From contig NW_019211457.1 of assembly GCF_002443255.2 (NCBI RefSeq), forward strand, positions 47,459,690-47,523,689: a stretch of 64,000 nucleotides of DNA, read 5' to 3'. This DNA is from Varroa destructor (Eukaryota > Arthropoda > Arachnida > Mesostigmata > Varroidae). Shown here piece by piece: positions 14,000 to 27,629 of this stretch; position 1 is the first letter of the stretch, and each line of letters starts with the position of its first letter. The position numbers were made by a program, and so were the translations under genes. The notes under the pieces are model-generated. The model saw nothing but the letters and a program-made list of their open reading frames with translations, had not been told where the DNA came from and did not search any database.

Positions 14000-16900
14000 C
14001 TCGACAATGGAAATAGTAAGGCTTTGCAATACGCTCGATGCGAATCCGCTATTCTAGTTTTGTTTGTCGCTCTATAAATAGAGCGAAGACGTCAGCTTGA
14101 CTAAAATCAGCTTCGGAAGCTACACTAATTCAGCTAACAAGACGACCGCTATGCGATGGCGATTCCAGTTGCATTGACTAGCAATACACAGTGTACAAGG
14201 AGTGACGGGGCGGATCATAATGGAGCCTGTCTGCTGTCGTCAGAAAGATGACACCGGGCGCGTTTAGGTACCATTCTGTGTAGGTGAAGATAAAAAGCGA
14301 ATACAGCGCCGTACGGCATGACACCAGCGGCTACTACCTGTGATCCTGACCACGTTACTGGGAAGTTTCCTTGCAATACAATGGGACCCTCGCTAATAGC
14401 TCAGCAACAGCCCTGTGCTGGCGACGAAGTTCGTCACGCAGCGATATCTTGTATCGTGTCAGCCAAACGTCATCCTTAGTCGATCAGGGCTCAAACCGAT
14501 ACCAGTGAGGCAGTCAAATGCGAAATGAGCGTTACATGAACTCGGTAAGCTACACTGCAACAAAAGTCAGTAACGGCAGTTTCATCAAAAATGCTGCAGC
14601 GGCCTTCCGGAGCGCACACCTTCAGAAGAAACACATACATGTGCACCGCTAGGAAGAAGACCCAGGAACGTTGAGCGGATGGTGTCTGTTTCGGGACGTC
14701 CAACTGAGTGCAGCGAGACCAACACATAGACAGCCTGCTAAGAAACCTCTCTTAAAACATTTCCTGATTTAGCGCTCATATTACATAACAGGGTTCACTG
14801 ACATTACGTTTCCTATTGCTAGAGTCAGTGTAACCATACGCGCCCACAACATATATATAGAGACTTTGAACGAAGCCCATATATATTAGTTCCACACGTT
14901 CCGACCCATTTACCCCGCACTAATGAAGCGGAAATTAAAACGGAGATTATAATAACGCAGAAGGCTGATGTACGAACGATCCAACATTTAGCGCACCTGT
15001 CGGGCAGTATGTAAACGCGATATCTAAAGAAAATCTGGGAAACAGGCAGGAATAGAACGTTTGAAACTGTTTCTACTCGTAATTAGCATTAGCGATTTAT
15101 GTCGATATTTTCGTACGTACGTATGCCATTCCGTATTATAGAGCGGCAAGATATTTGAAAAACGTCTTGCTATCTTCGATCTTGCCAAGTCTGGTCTTTT
15201 TAATATATTAAAAAGTTACATTTAGGCGTCTATTGGAGACCATTACCTAAAGGCGAGTATCCAGTGGGGGGTTTTAACTAAATATAGACTCGTCTGTTAT
15301 GGTCGAACCCGACCAAGTAGGTGACCTGACTTCCTAAATCGTCTGCCTTTGAATCGTCAATAATGAAACTTTGAAAGGTCAGTGGTGTCTCCGAGAATCG
15401 GTAAGTCGACACTGTCCGACACATTTGCTCCGGGTCCTGACGACAAGACCCGGACGGCTGCTCACTGCTGAGCTTCGATGCGGCAATGATGATCAGAAAT
15501 ATATGCATTCTATAACAAGTACACCCGTAGCCATCGGCCGCGTCGAAGAGATGCCGCTGGCTCGTCTCTATCAGCTGAACTCGGTGGGTGTTTTCCAGGT
15601 ACTGCGTGGGATTGAACCTAGCGATGAGAAACGTCGACCAGATCGCTATAGACTAGATGCGCTCAGTAATCTCAATCATGAAGAAGTACCGCCCATTTTT
15701 CACGGTCACGACGCGAATGATTCAGTGGTATGACAAAATATCAAATGCGGCTCATTCTTGCCATTCTTTCGTGTCAAATTCCTGCAGAGTTGAAGGTTGT
15801 TCACGACGTTTGACAGTGCCTGCCTACAAGAGCCAGTGTTTCGCATAGTTACGGGATCAAATTCATTGAAATCGTTGGTAAGTAGAAATGTTTATTGAGG
15901 GTACATAAATAGTTGCATAGGTTGAACAAGTTTGATGATCTTCGGCGTGTCAGGAATTTGTCGTTAGCTTCTTTCAGGATATAAGCTTTCAATAAACAAA
16001 TTCTTGCTTAATTCATAAAGGCAGCAAAGAATGTAGGATACATAGGTTTAGTGGGTCCCAAATTGGTTATAATTCAAAAAGTAATAAACGCATTTCTACT
16101 ATTTCCATTGCTTCCTTTTTCCCAACAGCTAACGATCATTTCGTAATCGCTTTGTGTTCATTGACGACGACGACGACTACATTAAGGTTCATGCAGCCCA
16201 ATCCAGCGCGACTATGGGGAAATTCGTATGTTTTTGTGTTCATGGACACCGGTCCTGTTATTCAGCCTAATTGTTTACCTGTGAACTGTGTAGAGTCTCT
16301 ACACATTTTTCCCCACTGATTAAATTTAACATTTTCGTCCTTCCAGGCCAAACCTGTTCCACACGTTGCTGCCGGCACAACCTAGTTTTTTCCTAGTTTC
16401 TTTTTTACCACTTTCTGTAAAGCAGTAACCTTTCGGAGGACATAAACGCTTGGGAAGATGTTTCAGGTGAACTGACAATTCTTGAAGGAATCGGGCACCC
16501 GTCGGTTATGTTACTGAAACACTGTTGTATATATTTTCGATCTGGATATGCGCGCAAGTCTATCGTCTACGTCGAGCGCTTGTGCAATGATTGGTTCCGT
16601 TATGATTTTAATTTTCTTTTTAAACCCCACGTCGTCGCGTGTGGTTTGTCTATTCGCATCTCCATGTTTGTGTGTCTGTGTTAGACATAGTTTGTCGGAT
16701 AAACCAAGCAGTCAGGAGGTAAAAGCCGCCGACGAACGGAACGCTAGAACGTATCGGTAAGCTCGAGCACAACAAACACAACTTATCGGTAGACAACGGG
16801 ATACTGCCGTAAACCATATTACGGTTGACTATTTATTTTCATTCCAGCTTTCGTCGCCGTCCCGCAGCCAGCCGTCATCGCTTAGTTATAGGAAATCCTT

Positions 16901-17304
16901 GTAGGCATTTTGCCCGCTTGCAATAGCGATCACGGTTGTGGCCGCGGCGAAAGAAAGACACGACAAACAAAAAACCACCAGAACGGCCAGCACCGTCATC
17001 ATAATCGCAACTGCAATGTCCACCATCACAATGGAGAATGTAGTTATTCCAGAAACAACTGCCAAGTGGCAAAATATACCGGTGAAAGCTCTACGAGGAA
17101 TACGCAGAGCCGTCATCCAATCGGGCAGACGTCGTCAGACAAACCATTATCATCATACATGAAAATAATAATAGTATTCAGCTGTCGTCAGTGGTCGTCT
17201 ACGGTTCGTGAAAATGAAGAAAAACAAAGACTACCGAGAGAGGTGGCATTAGAAAGCATTTATATATACAAATAGCGTTCATAAACATGTACGCACACCC
17301 ACAA

Positions 17305-17430
17305 ACACACACACACACACACACACACATATACGAACAAGTTGAGTCATACCACCTGTTTTACCGACGACGAAACATACATTCATGCAGGCATACGCAC
17401 ACACGCACGCACGCACGCACGCACGCACAC
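17305..17430. repeat. (AC)n and (GCAC)n microsatellites
   Basis: A perfect AC tract at 17305-17329 and a CGCA tetranucleotide tract at 17396-17430, separated by about 65 bp of unique DNA. Confidence 0.93.
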
Positions 17431-18582
17431 AAACGGCTAGGTAGTCAGAGAGACTAAGCCAAGATGAGGCAATGTAGATGCTCATATCACTATTGATGTT
17501 GCTGCTACTGCTGTTATCGCGTTAAGGAGAGATATAACGGAATGCGATTCCAGGGACCGCCGCTGCGGTAACCGATCGATCGCAACAGTTTCCGACGCAG
17601 CTTCGGCGTGACTTATTCCACTATGCATAGCTATGGTCCGACGAAAAGTTACAACTTTTGGCGCAGAAAGTTAGTCTAATGTTGTATTACACGATTCGAA
17701 TACAAAGGGTAAGCGATTGCCAGCAACAAAAAGAAATAACTGAAGGTTTTTGCTATCTCCGTCGAGGCTGCTACGAGCATTGCGGCAGCTGCAGGCATTG
17801 CTCATGCAGTCCTCGTATTGTTAGACGTGTGTCGTTTGACGCGCGTGTTGAAAAGCCTATGTGGCCATGCTACCTCAAGCCGCGTCTCGCAAGAGTACTA
17901 CGATCTCTTTCAAGGAACAATCAGACTGAGCTGAATAGATATTGAGTAATCAGATTTACATTCGAGTACCAAATCCGGGTTTCACAATATCAAGTACTGT
18001 CACTTCTCGGACTTTTCACAAGGGCCTTGTCTTTAAAAGTGAGGAATTTAAGCGGAAATTGACAGCCAACCACGGTAGGAATCAGGTGGATACTAAGGAA
18101 AATAGATTCATCCTTAAGTGTAAATAAATAATATATTCAATAAATGTCTCAATATAAAATAGATCGAAGCCAAGGCGGCCAGGAATGTTTGGCGGCATCC
18201 GATATTTTCCTTATACTTCTAATTATGACACCTCTTGGCTGAAGACTAAGTGATTACCAATCAGTCCACAAAACGAACGTCATAGTACCTATTGCCTTTG
18301 TTCTGACTGAACACGTAAATCAGTTCCTTTGTGATCTGTTGCTTTTACATAAAATTGACAGCGATCGTTCATGCTTCTATACCTACAGTGTTCGGGAACT
18401 AACTCTAACAGATAAACGAAAGAGAAAACAACATTAAAAATCAACGTTTTCCCGGTAACTGAGCATTAAAAGGCCAGCAAAAATAGTTTTATATATATTC
18501 TGAGTTGCTTACGATCCTCTATTAACATTACATTAGGTGTAAACATCTTTTCCCTGTGAACGTTTGCTGGGTAACGTATTTG

Positions 18583-18640
18583 CGTGGTGATCTAGGTTCG
18601 AATCTTCGAGTAGACACATTTCATTACGTGTTGGAAGCCA
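18583..18640 (+). repeat. tRNA-like B-box module, possible SINE fragment
   Basis: Contains TCTAGGTTCGAATC, a good match to the RNA polymerase III B-box consensus, followed by ATTTCATTACGTG. Both blocks recur in the same order at 29915-29975, so this looks like one copy of a dispersed tRNA-derived SINE. No complete cloverleaf or clear A box was found here. Confidence 0.4.
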
Positions 18641-18739
18641 ACCGTCAGGAAAGATCTAGCGGCGATGTAAACGTAAAAGTCGAGACATCTAGATGTAAGC
18701 TTGTTTCTGGTTTTCTCGTGTTTCATTATCTACACCAGT

Positions 18740-18800
18740 ATAGATTTACGCAGTTTACTCGTATAGGATTCGAACAGGCGACTTCGTGGCCTGATCTCAA
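18740..18800 (-). repeat. Inverted tRNA-like B-box module next to a (CAA)n tract
   Basis: On the minus strand the sequence reads GCCTGTTCGAATCC followed by TACGAGTAAAC, a second B-box-like module in opposite orientation to that at 18583. It is preceded on this strand by a (GTT)n tract. The pair may be two SINE copies or arms of one rearranged element. Confidence 0.35.
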
Positions 18801-21126
18801 CAACAACAACAACAGCAGAGGAGACGGCTTCCCTTTTTTTTTTCTGTTTAAGTGACATTCATGTAAATTTTTCCACCTGTTCACCTCTGACATACGATCC
18901 TTTCATTATATTTAAAGGCATAAAAACACACACTCGTTTTACGGCACACATATTTTTCATGTTTTGAGTTGCTTCTTTGTATTTCTTCATTTTTTGCCCG
19001 TCATGGCCACTACCATCGATGTCATTTCTGCAAGCAGTGTTACCATTGATAGAATCGAAACAGACCCGGCCCTTTCTACTTGTTTAGACGCTCGTTCTTC
19101 AAATGACGCACGGCCCTCGGATTTCTCGAGCAGTCTATTTTGTCGTAATTCTGCTCATCTTAAAGCCGCGTAGTACCCCTGTATAGACATGCCTGCCGTG
19201 CCCCAGCCCCACAAAGCAACCAACGGACGAATGACTGGATAACGAACCCCCTGTCCAACGGTTGCCGTAGTCACTGTTATAGTTGCTGCTTCGACTGCTT
19301 CTGTCGCTGTGGCTGCCTTCTCCAAACAGCCACCGTCACCTGGGCGCGCCCGCGCCAACAAATCCGTGGAGTCACCTAGTGGAACGCGCAACCCGGCGCG
19401 GTAACCCGTGCTCGACCAGTCTCGACCATTCGCACCTCAACAAAAAAAAAAGCGCGCCAGCTTCGACACAACAAGCGCGGTGTGATCGCCAGCACCATCA
19501 GCGCCACCTTCGTTGCCGCTCATCGTCACAACAACTTTAATGTCCGCTACACGGTACACCAGTGACCTATTCTCGAAATATCTACCGCTGATGCTGCTCG
19601 TGTAAATAGTGACAGTGGAAGTAAGAGTATAGTATCATAGTAATGTTTATAATAATAATACGTAATCCCTGGTCGGGTCCGCGTGGATAACGCAGACCAA
19701 CCACATCAGCATCATCATCGTTGTCGACATTCTGCCAGCTTTCTCTCTCTCAATAGGTCGTCTGCCATAGGCCCTGCGCGCGGCGTTCGGCGCCTACATT
19801 CGGTTTTCCCGCCAAAACACAGTTCTGGAGAGACATTCAGCTAACTTCTTTGTGTGTTGTTCTTCGTACCGGTTGCTTGTGTGCGGGTGTTGTTATTAGT
19901 AGTAACGACGACGGCTTGTTCTTTTGCTACCCTGCTCGTCAGCCACGGGGTCACCCCGACGGTTGTGTCTCAGCCCGCTCCAAATGGTAGTCTGTGATGA
20001 CGTGTAGTTACTGTCTACGATAGATGCGATGTGTAACTCACCCACCGATCGACCTCCCGCCTACCCGACTGACTGACACGCTGATTCACATAGGTACCGT
20101 TCATAGCGATAAAGGAAATTGCGCAGTTCAATTCGGTCGCTAGCGCTTATTCGAGTCGTTTGTTCGTCATACTACACTCATCTAGTTAACCATGCGTGGA
20201 TGTTTTCTTCTGGCGCTGATGTTGATGGCGACAAGAAAAGATACGTGAAAAAGCGTCACAGGCTTGCGTAGGCCGAAGGATCCGCAGTGACCACCAGTAG
20301 CTTGAGCGCTGTAGTCCGTCGTTGGTCAGGCCCTTAGCAGTAGTAGGATTCCCAGCCAGCCTGAGCTAACAAACAATTCCATCCGATTGATTGGATTGTT
20401 TAAATCAAGCAAACAGCTGATGATAGCCTAGCGCGCTGTCGGCAATCGATCGGACGGGACGGGGCGTCTGAGAATGGGTGCCATATAATGGAATAGCTGC
20501 TGTCGCTAGGCCAAAGGCTGCTGCCGACGGCCCAGTGACGATAAAAGTATGGTTTAGTTGTTGTGGTCCTTTTCGCGCACCACCTAATTTTGGCGTCGCT
20601 TTAACCGGGGTCAGAAAAAGGGGAATGTTCGACTGTCTATCAGACAGGCAATGAACAAGAGCAACGAAAAGGGTTCAGTTGATGGGAGCACCAAACACAA
20701 TGTGCCGTGTGAGGTAGCTACTTCTAGTTGTCGTTGTTACGTAGGAACCTGTGACGCTGGCACGAAGTTTTTACTAGCTGATACAAAAGCAACGAAAGGC
20801 AATGGAAGCTCGACGCGTTGTTTGTCCAACTTTATAAAGAGCTTACATAGAACGTAACGAATGAAAGCGGGTAGATTCTTTGTTCTACTGGTGCAGATCA
20901 GGGGGGTAAAAACCGTGTATGCGCATACTGTAAATGGCTAGATATTCAGATATTAAGCGGAAAAACACTTATTTGTACGAGCTGTGGAAGAGAATAACGA
21001 CTTAAAAAAACAGAAATATCATAGAAATGAAAAAAATCATTGTCGCTTCTGATCACTCTCGTCATGATCTAAATACAGAGAACTACATCTAGTGGCGCCA
21101 ACCAACATCGAAGGCACTGGTAAAGT

Positions 21127-21143
21127 GGGGGGGGGGGGGGGGG
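21127..21143. repeat. G17 homopolymer
   Basis: 17 consecutive G on the plus strand. It could form G-quadruplex DNA and is difficult to sequence, so its length is uncertain. Confidence 0.9.
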
Positions 21144-24100
21144 TGCGAATATAATAATAAGAATAATAATAAACGATATTATTTTGCTCACAGACAAGCT
21201 GCATACGATTGAATACATACGAAAGCTAGATACGTACTTGAGAATAAGTAATACAGATCCCGTACGGATACTGGTAATGATCAAAGGTTGAATGGTTTGC
21301 TTGCGGCCATGCCGTTTGTCGTCGTAAATTAGAAATCGGGGTTATGAACGGGGTAAGAACCGAAACAACGCCTGAGCGTTGCATACGTTTAATAGATAAA
21401 CGTTTTGAGTCTTCTACGTCTGGTACCGTATATGTTTATATGATTTAAATATATACTTAAAAAAAATCGCTAAAACACGTCTTGATCATAGGAATATTAT
21501 TCACTTTATTGAAACACACAATTTCGAAAAGTGTGCCGTAGAGCTGCCCTATAAACGAGTTATACTTTTAGAACAAGCATGCGTCCTTGAACACTTTCAT
21601 GTATATTGTCTCTTTAGCCAATTATGGGGTCTCTTCGAACGTATTAGGTTGGCATGGCTTACTAGATACGCTGGGCGTATCATTTATATACGACGAAACA
21701 ATAATGGATTTGAATCAATCAGGATCACTTTGTGATCTTCAACAGCAAAAGGTCCAGGCAGCCGACATGCAATAACAGGCCACTATTCTAAGCTACTATT
21801 CCTTTTTCTCATCCTAACCAGAAAAATCAGTCGTAAAACCAATCTAGAGAAATACTAAACAAATATTGAGTTCACTTGCGTATTTCCTGCTTCCTGGAGT
21901 CTGTCCTGTCTCCAGGTGCCGAAAATACTTCTTATAATCGACTTGCCGCTATAAATAGAACTGTAGGGTGCACTTTCTATTTGAGTAGTTTCGGAATTGA
22001 CCGCATGACATTTCTAAATTATCCTGTGATGGTTTTAGTAATTATTGATGAAAGACGGTCGTAAATATGATGTATCGTTGCTGGACTCTTCCTAAGTGAT
22101 TTACGCTTAGAGAAAATTCACATCAGCTGAGGTCAACTGAATGGTTTTCATAGGACCATGCCAATCTTGAGGCACTGCGATGTGAATAGATACGCTTTCC
22201 ACATTTCGCGACACGTTTTCTGCGTTTGGTGCCCAGGCGGGATCTTACGCAACACGTTAATATGGCACATCAGCTGATATTTGTGTAGTTTTGCTTCAAG
22301 TACCGCTAGAGGTCTCCCTGTTTCTCGTGCCAGGTCTGTATTTACCTAATTTGATTAGCAACAACGACATGGTGGTGATGGTGCCTGAAATGAGTCTTCA
22401 AATTATGATGATTTTCGCCTGTGTTCCAGGTGCTGTTTTTTTTCTGATGGAGTTTAATGGCATATGCTCGTTGTCGAAGCCCTCAGCAGGAGCTAAGGCC
22501 TCCGGCCGTATACTTAAGCAGAGTCGTCTTCTCATTTGTTTCGAGTAGACAACTAACCGATATTAAGCTTCCGCCTTATAGCTAGGGCTGCATGAACCTG
22601 GCAGCTTTGAGTAAGCGATGGATCAAACAAATGGTATAAGGACCTTGGAAGCTGCTGTGAGAAACAATATAGCTGTTTATTTTCAGGGAACAAGGCATAC
22701 GGCATTATGACTACAAACCGTTTCGCGCATTTTACGAAGGTTCCGAGGTGGCCACTGATCGGTAACCAGATCTATGAAATGCATCTGAAGCAATGCCTAA
22801 CGGCAACACCAGGTAGACTATCGCCGTAAAAAACAAAATGTGTATTCACATAGTTCTTTCTACCACTTATTTGTTGACAGCTCAACCCAACAGACCCAAA
22901 TGATTAGGCCACATCGAAATATCGTGAAAGGTCTCTAGACAGAAGGCGCTTCTGTCAACGCCCGGTAATCCGTGGCACTCAGCCAATACAACAGTCCGAT
23001 CGCGGAATGCTTCGAGCTATGGGAATTATATTCCCAGCAGTGCGGAGTTATTTTTACTTGACGATTGGAAAATTGCTATATGCTGTGTTCGCATCTGAAC
23101 GAAATGCGTTTGGCAAGTTTAAAAGCGATAGTGGCTTGATGAATTTGTCCATGGTGATTGTCCTCAATTTTCTTACGGTGATTAAGAGACAAGAGATACA
23201 ACTGATGATGACAACCAAATGGATAGGTTATACGAGGTGTGGTAGTCATTCTTCGGCTGCTATCTGTACGGTGCTTTCTATTCAATCAATACGGACACGG
23301 AACTACCATGTCATAAGCTATATGCGGGCGATCGATTCAATCTTTGATTGAAAAAGAGCAAGATACCTGCAGTGAAGTAGTTACAAGCTTACGTTACGGT
23401 ACATAACTTGCAATATCAATCCGTTTCAAAGCATATCCTATTTATAACCACCGCGTCTACATTTACAGTATCCGGTAATTGACGACTTTAGATAACTACT
23501 GAAGTTGCAGAGGCTTAATGAGGCAATATATGAAATAGTAATATTAAATAAAACGAATAATGCTGTTGTTAGCATTATCTACGTTCGGTATAGTGCTTGC
23601 TCCCTTATAATATACATGCTCTGGTCATTCCGGGATCGAAATCTCGAAAAGTATTTTGAAAATGCATACTCTATTAAACTTTTCTAATTTTATAACACTT
23701 TATTGAAATTGCTTTATTAATGAGGTGGTGCCACGGATTGAATAAAGGGAACGAGAAGAAAAGGCTTTGGGTATAAACAACCTTCAAATTTAAACCGGGT
23801 CTCGGATTTAATGACGAATAGTATCGGGCCTGTAAAGAGATACAAAGTATATTTCCACTGTTTATATCATAAAAATATGTGTCTTACGTTTGTATCCGAT
23901 TTTCGTAGTCGACATGGCTAATTCCTTGGTATCGTTTGCCCACAAGGCGTAGGTGAACTACTGTAGAACTCCCATCAAAAAGTAATTGTCAAAAGCAACA
24001 ACTTATCAGACCGAACAACTTTGCGCTTATGCATGCACAGTGTGCTTCCACATTACATAGATGCGTTTTCGAAATGCCGAAAAGGATCAGCTTTTGTCTG

Positions 24101-26247
24101 CGATTTAGCGGTTATAAGGTAACCAAGCCTTAGACAGCGTTTTAATAAAGTTTAACTTTTTTTTATTGGTAACAGCACTTGAGCGCTAGAACACGTCCTG
24201 TATGATCGTGGAATATTACAAGCATTGCTCTTCCGTCACATCAGAACACTTGTTTCACCCTGTTCGTTTCTGGGGTCTTCCGGCCAACATGTTAGTTACT
24301 AAGGGATATCTGCTTCCTCTTTGTGCCCACTACATTGCTCTTGGGGAGAACGGTTTTGAACTTCCCGCAGAGTTAAGGCCTCCATATATGGCGTTCATCG
24401 TCGCAAGGATTGCTGCATAGTATTTATTTTGAGACTGCAGTTCAAGTCCTCTAAATATTTAATCCAACTTGAAGCTGCGCTCATAAGTTGATTTAAACGT
24501 CTCTTTCAGCCTACCATAGATTCTATGCGTCTGGCTTTATGATCGTCTGTGTCTTATATTAGCATTTCTTCTAAGAACGCCAAATAGAAGGTTTAGGAGC
24601 AACTAGCTTGATCATATGTAAGCAATCCCACAGAGATTCTAGAAGCGATTCCTCCCCCCACCTGTATCAAAGGATGTTGAGGAATAGTAGCACCGAACGG
24701 TGGGGTGGCCGGGATTATAGGCAAACGATGTCGGTCTGCTTCGGCCAGCGACTCCAACAACAGACATCGAGGGTTTCTTCAACATTTCAAAAGAACGAGT
24801 TTCGAGTATTAGATATAAATCTATGCACGTGTTGTGGTACACCGATGGCTCTCTAAGCTGACATCAACATATGAAGCCTTCCATTAGTAAGCAAAGCTCG
24901 ACAGCATCGGATGGTAGAACAAATGAAGCTTGCAGGTTGCAGACATTATTAATAGCTATTACAGCTTGAATAAGCACAGGCTATTGTATCACTCTACCGA
25001 TAAAGTGAACAAAGAAGAGCGCAGACAGGCCACAAGTAGACGATATTCATCTAAATTGGGATAACAGCTATACAGATGAACAGACAATTGCATCTGGCAG
25101 ACAAAACGTGTGCAAGCACACAAGGACGTATTATGCTTGCGACGATATTCAACTTTCACCGTCTTTGACCATGGCCAGCATTGGTTACTTCGTACCGGTA
25201 CAACGCCAGGTCGACTGTCTCGCGTCTCCGGTCGCATCTGTCTCGACACGTATAACCAGGACCTCCCATTTAATGACGTCTTGCGACGTCGTCGCCGCGC
25301 TAGGTCTCACACTGAAAGGCGCCAATAACACTCAGAGTCTCTCCCAGTGGCAATCGACGAGGTCGAACGCTGCGGCTGCTCTTGAAGCTCAATATGTTAT
25401 TGTAAACACTTTTCAACTATGGCGTCATCACCGTCGATGTAGCATCCCCACGTCATTCATATCCATAAGCCTTTTTAGCGTTCCCCACTATCGCCAACAT
25501 TCTTGCATATAACTGGCTACGATGGACCTCTCGACAGGAAGGTGATGGCTAAGTGCCAGGACCGGCTGGCGCATTTACTCACCCGCTTCTTTACAAAATC
25601 TCAACAATATACGTATGATAATAGATCGAGAATGAAGTCAACACTTAACAGGATAAAACTCGAAGAAAGAGAAACGCTACATGTAGGCTGTCTCGCTCAT
25701 CATTTCTCTGTGGTTTGCGATATATTTAAGGTTGACTAGATATATCTTTTATGTGTCGGTATTGGTCATGTGTAACCTTGGTGATGAGTCGATAGTCAGA
25801 AAAAGTACCCCATCTAGTGCTTGATGATTTCCTCAATAGGTTCGATGCCCTCTGAAGTTGCAAATTTATTGCACAAAGCTAGTGGCTTTAGCGGGTCAGA
25901 AATACACTTAGTCTGATTTAGCACAAGTGCACGCTGACTTAAATAAGACTTGAACAGTTACGACGGTATTAACTGCATTCCGTGTTTTCTGGGGACAGGT
26001 CACAACTATAGGTTAAATTCTGGAATTTTTTTACTATGACGGTTGCTTTACTGTCCTAGTTACTATGAAGGCGCTTCCTTTCGTAAGGGGATGCCTTTGC
26101 AACTGCTTGATAGAAAGAAGTGAAATTTTCCACTTGAACATTCCGTATAACTAGTACAAGGGCTCGCTGACAGAATATTATTAACTTTTACTAGGCACAG
26201 AAACTACAACACACAAAGCTGAAAATAACTGAATCCTGGCACTTTTG

Positions 26248-26253
26248 TTTATT
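26248..26253 (-). terminator. Possible poly(A) signal of POLG2
   Basis: AATAAA on the minus strand about 300 nt beyond the POLG2 stop. It is the first canonical hexamer I see downstream. Its use is inferred from position only. Confidence 0.35.
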
Positions 26254-26554
26254 GCCTTGTTGTATTGTTAATATAGGAATCCGAGGCGTTATCTTTTAAC
26301 AAAGCTATTGACGAATTCAGATACAATCCCTAGCAATAGGAAAGAACGATTACTTCAGTTTAGCTGGACAATATCCGGTTAGATCGTGAACGTTGTTGAT
26401 CGTACTAAAAAATAGTGTTCTCTCCATAAAAATGCATTCGCAGGTTGTCGCGAGATGACCTTACGGCTAACAAAAATTGCCCTATACAAATCTGAGGACG
26501 ATGCAGCTGCGCGTGCAAAGAACAATGGTCTCTTGTAGCCAACAAACCATTTCC

Positions 26555-27610
26555 TTATTCTGACTTAGACGATTTACGAGCGCCTTTCTTTAGAATCAGC
26601 CTTCGCTTTGTAGTCCGATCGCCTTTAGAGTTGAAAGGGTCTTCGTGATTGGTAACAGAACAAATTCGTTTATCTTGGTCCGACGCTATGTCTTGCACCG
26701 GCTGTACTGTCTTCTTCTTCGCTTGTATCGCCTTAGGTACGCGGATTTGTGTTGACTGTGCATCTTGTTCCGACTCCTTCTGTGCGATGTACTTTTCGCA
26801 GGGGTAAGCCATCTCCGTTTTTAGGTACCTCGCTAATAGTGGAACAACCTGATGGATATACATATATTCCGAGCTTGCCGTATCTCGATTCCGTACTTTG
26901 ACAACGCTGGTCTCAGGTGTGTCTTCATCTATGTAAACATTGAAGTACACACCTAGAAAATCCTCATCTTGGAACGCTTGCGGCGTGACGGCTGGGGTAA
27001 CACTGACCGTTGGCAAGCACCGAACATTCGATTTTTTCAAATTTGTTAGGATCTCATCTGCACGAGGTCTGAGTTTCTCTGATGCCACTGTAACCGATAC
27101 TTGGTACGGGACAAGCTGATAGTGCAATCGAAAACATGGAGTATCCTTAATAGTTTCACAACGAGCGTCATCCAGCAAACATCGGACAGCCTCACCGAGT
27201 TCAATATGACTACTTATGACCGTTGTTGAACCTTGTTTTTTTCTAATTAGGGTCTCGACTATGTTATCTCGCTTGTAGACAATTTGACTGTGGTCGATGT
27301 CAACTCGAACATCTTCGAATCTCGAACAGTTATGGCTAAATCGTTTCCACCAGAGTCGCCTTTCGCGGGTCCAAAAATCAAACCAACGAAAGTCGTCTTG
27401 TACAGCGATAAACGTGTGTGTTAGTCGATCCGCTTCAGGAGTGGCTACTCCGATGGTGGCGAAGGTTTTGTCCTTAAAAATGGCCTGAACGAGGTCCTGT
27501 CCACCACAAACGTTAGTGCTGTTAGGACAGCATAGTAGAGACCTAAGCCATAACGAAGTAATGTTATGTCGGAGGGAAGTAGGCAGTCCGAAACGAAGGA
27601 TACCTGCCAT
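26555..27610 (-). CDS. POLG2: DNA polymerase gamma accessory subunit (mitochondrial)
   Basis: 351 residues. POLG2 is the processivity subunit of mitochondrial DNA polymerase. It is related to class II aminoacyl-tRNA synthetases and lacks their activity. Residues 1-30 are rich in Arg, Leu and Ser with no acidic residue, as in a mitochondrial targeting sequence. Residues 61-100 (LTHTFIAVQDDFRW.., RLWWKRFS..SRF) resemble the N-terminal catalytic-like fold. Residues 161-265 match the anticodon-binding-like C domain: RLHYQLVPYQVSV, a Y-F-N-V-Y-I strand, then VKVRNRDTASSEYMYIHQVVPLLARYL, close to the RSRDTTMKEMMHIS segment of vertebrate POLG2. Residues 266-351 are an extra Lys/Arg/Gln-rich tail not seen in the vertebrate protein. 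The length is close to insect POLG2 (about 360) and shorter than human (485). MAGILRFG is the only ATG near the 5' end of the frame; an acceptor (TTTATTTTCAG) lies 19 nt before it. Confidence 0.82.
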   Translation of the reverse strand: MAGILRFGLPTSLRHNITSLWLRSLLCCPNSTNVCGGQDLVQAIFKDKTFATIGVATPEADRLTHTFIAVQDDFRWFDFWTRERRLWWKRFSHNCSRFEDVRVDIDHSQIVYKRDNIVETLIRKKQGSTTVISSHIELGEAVRCLLDDARCETIKDTPCFRLHYQLVPYQVSVTVASEKLRPRADEILTNLKKSNVRCLPTVSVTPAVTPQAFQDEDFLGVYFNVYIDEDTPETSVVKVRNRDTASSEYMYIHQVVPLLARYLKTEMAYPCEKYIAQKESEQDAQSTQIRVPKAIQAKKKTVQPVQDIASDQDKRICSVTNHEDPFNSKGDRTTKRRLILKKGARKSSKSE

Positions 27611-27629
27611 TGGCGTGTTCAGTCTTCGC

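Noticed and set aside
15371..15733. 120-codon plus-strand frame with an exon-like core (VLRGIEPSDEKRRPDRYRL) after a TTTTCCAG
   Set aside because: No convincing partner exons or family. Length compatible with chance.
24202..24420. 72-codon frame with a protein-like sequence (FWGLPANMLV..ELPAELRPPY)
   Set aside because: Single short frame with no flanking splice signals or recognised family.
25108..25512. 134-codon plus-strand frame near POLG2
   Set aside because: Low-complexity, with no motif, signal or splice context. Overlapping frames of similar length exist on both strands.
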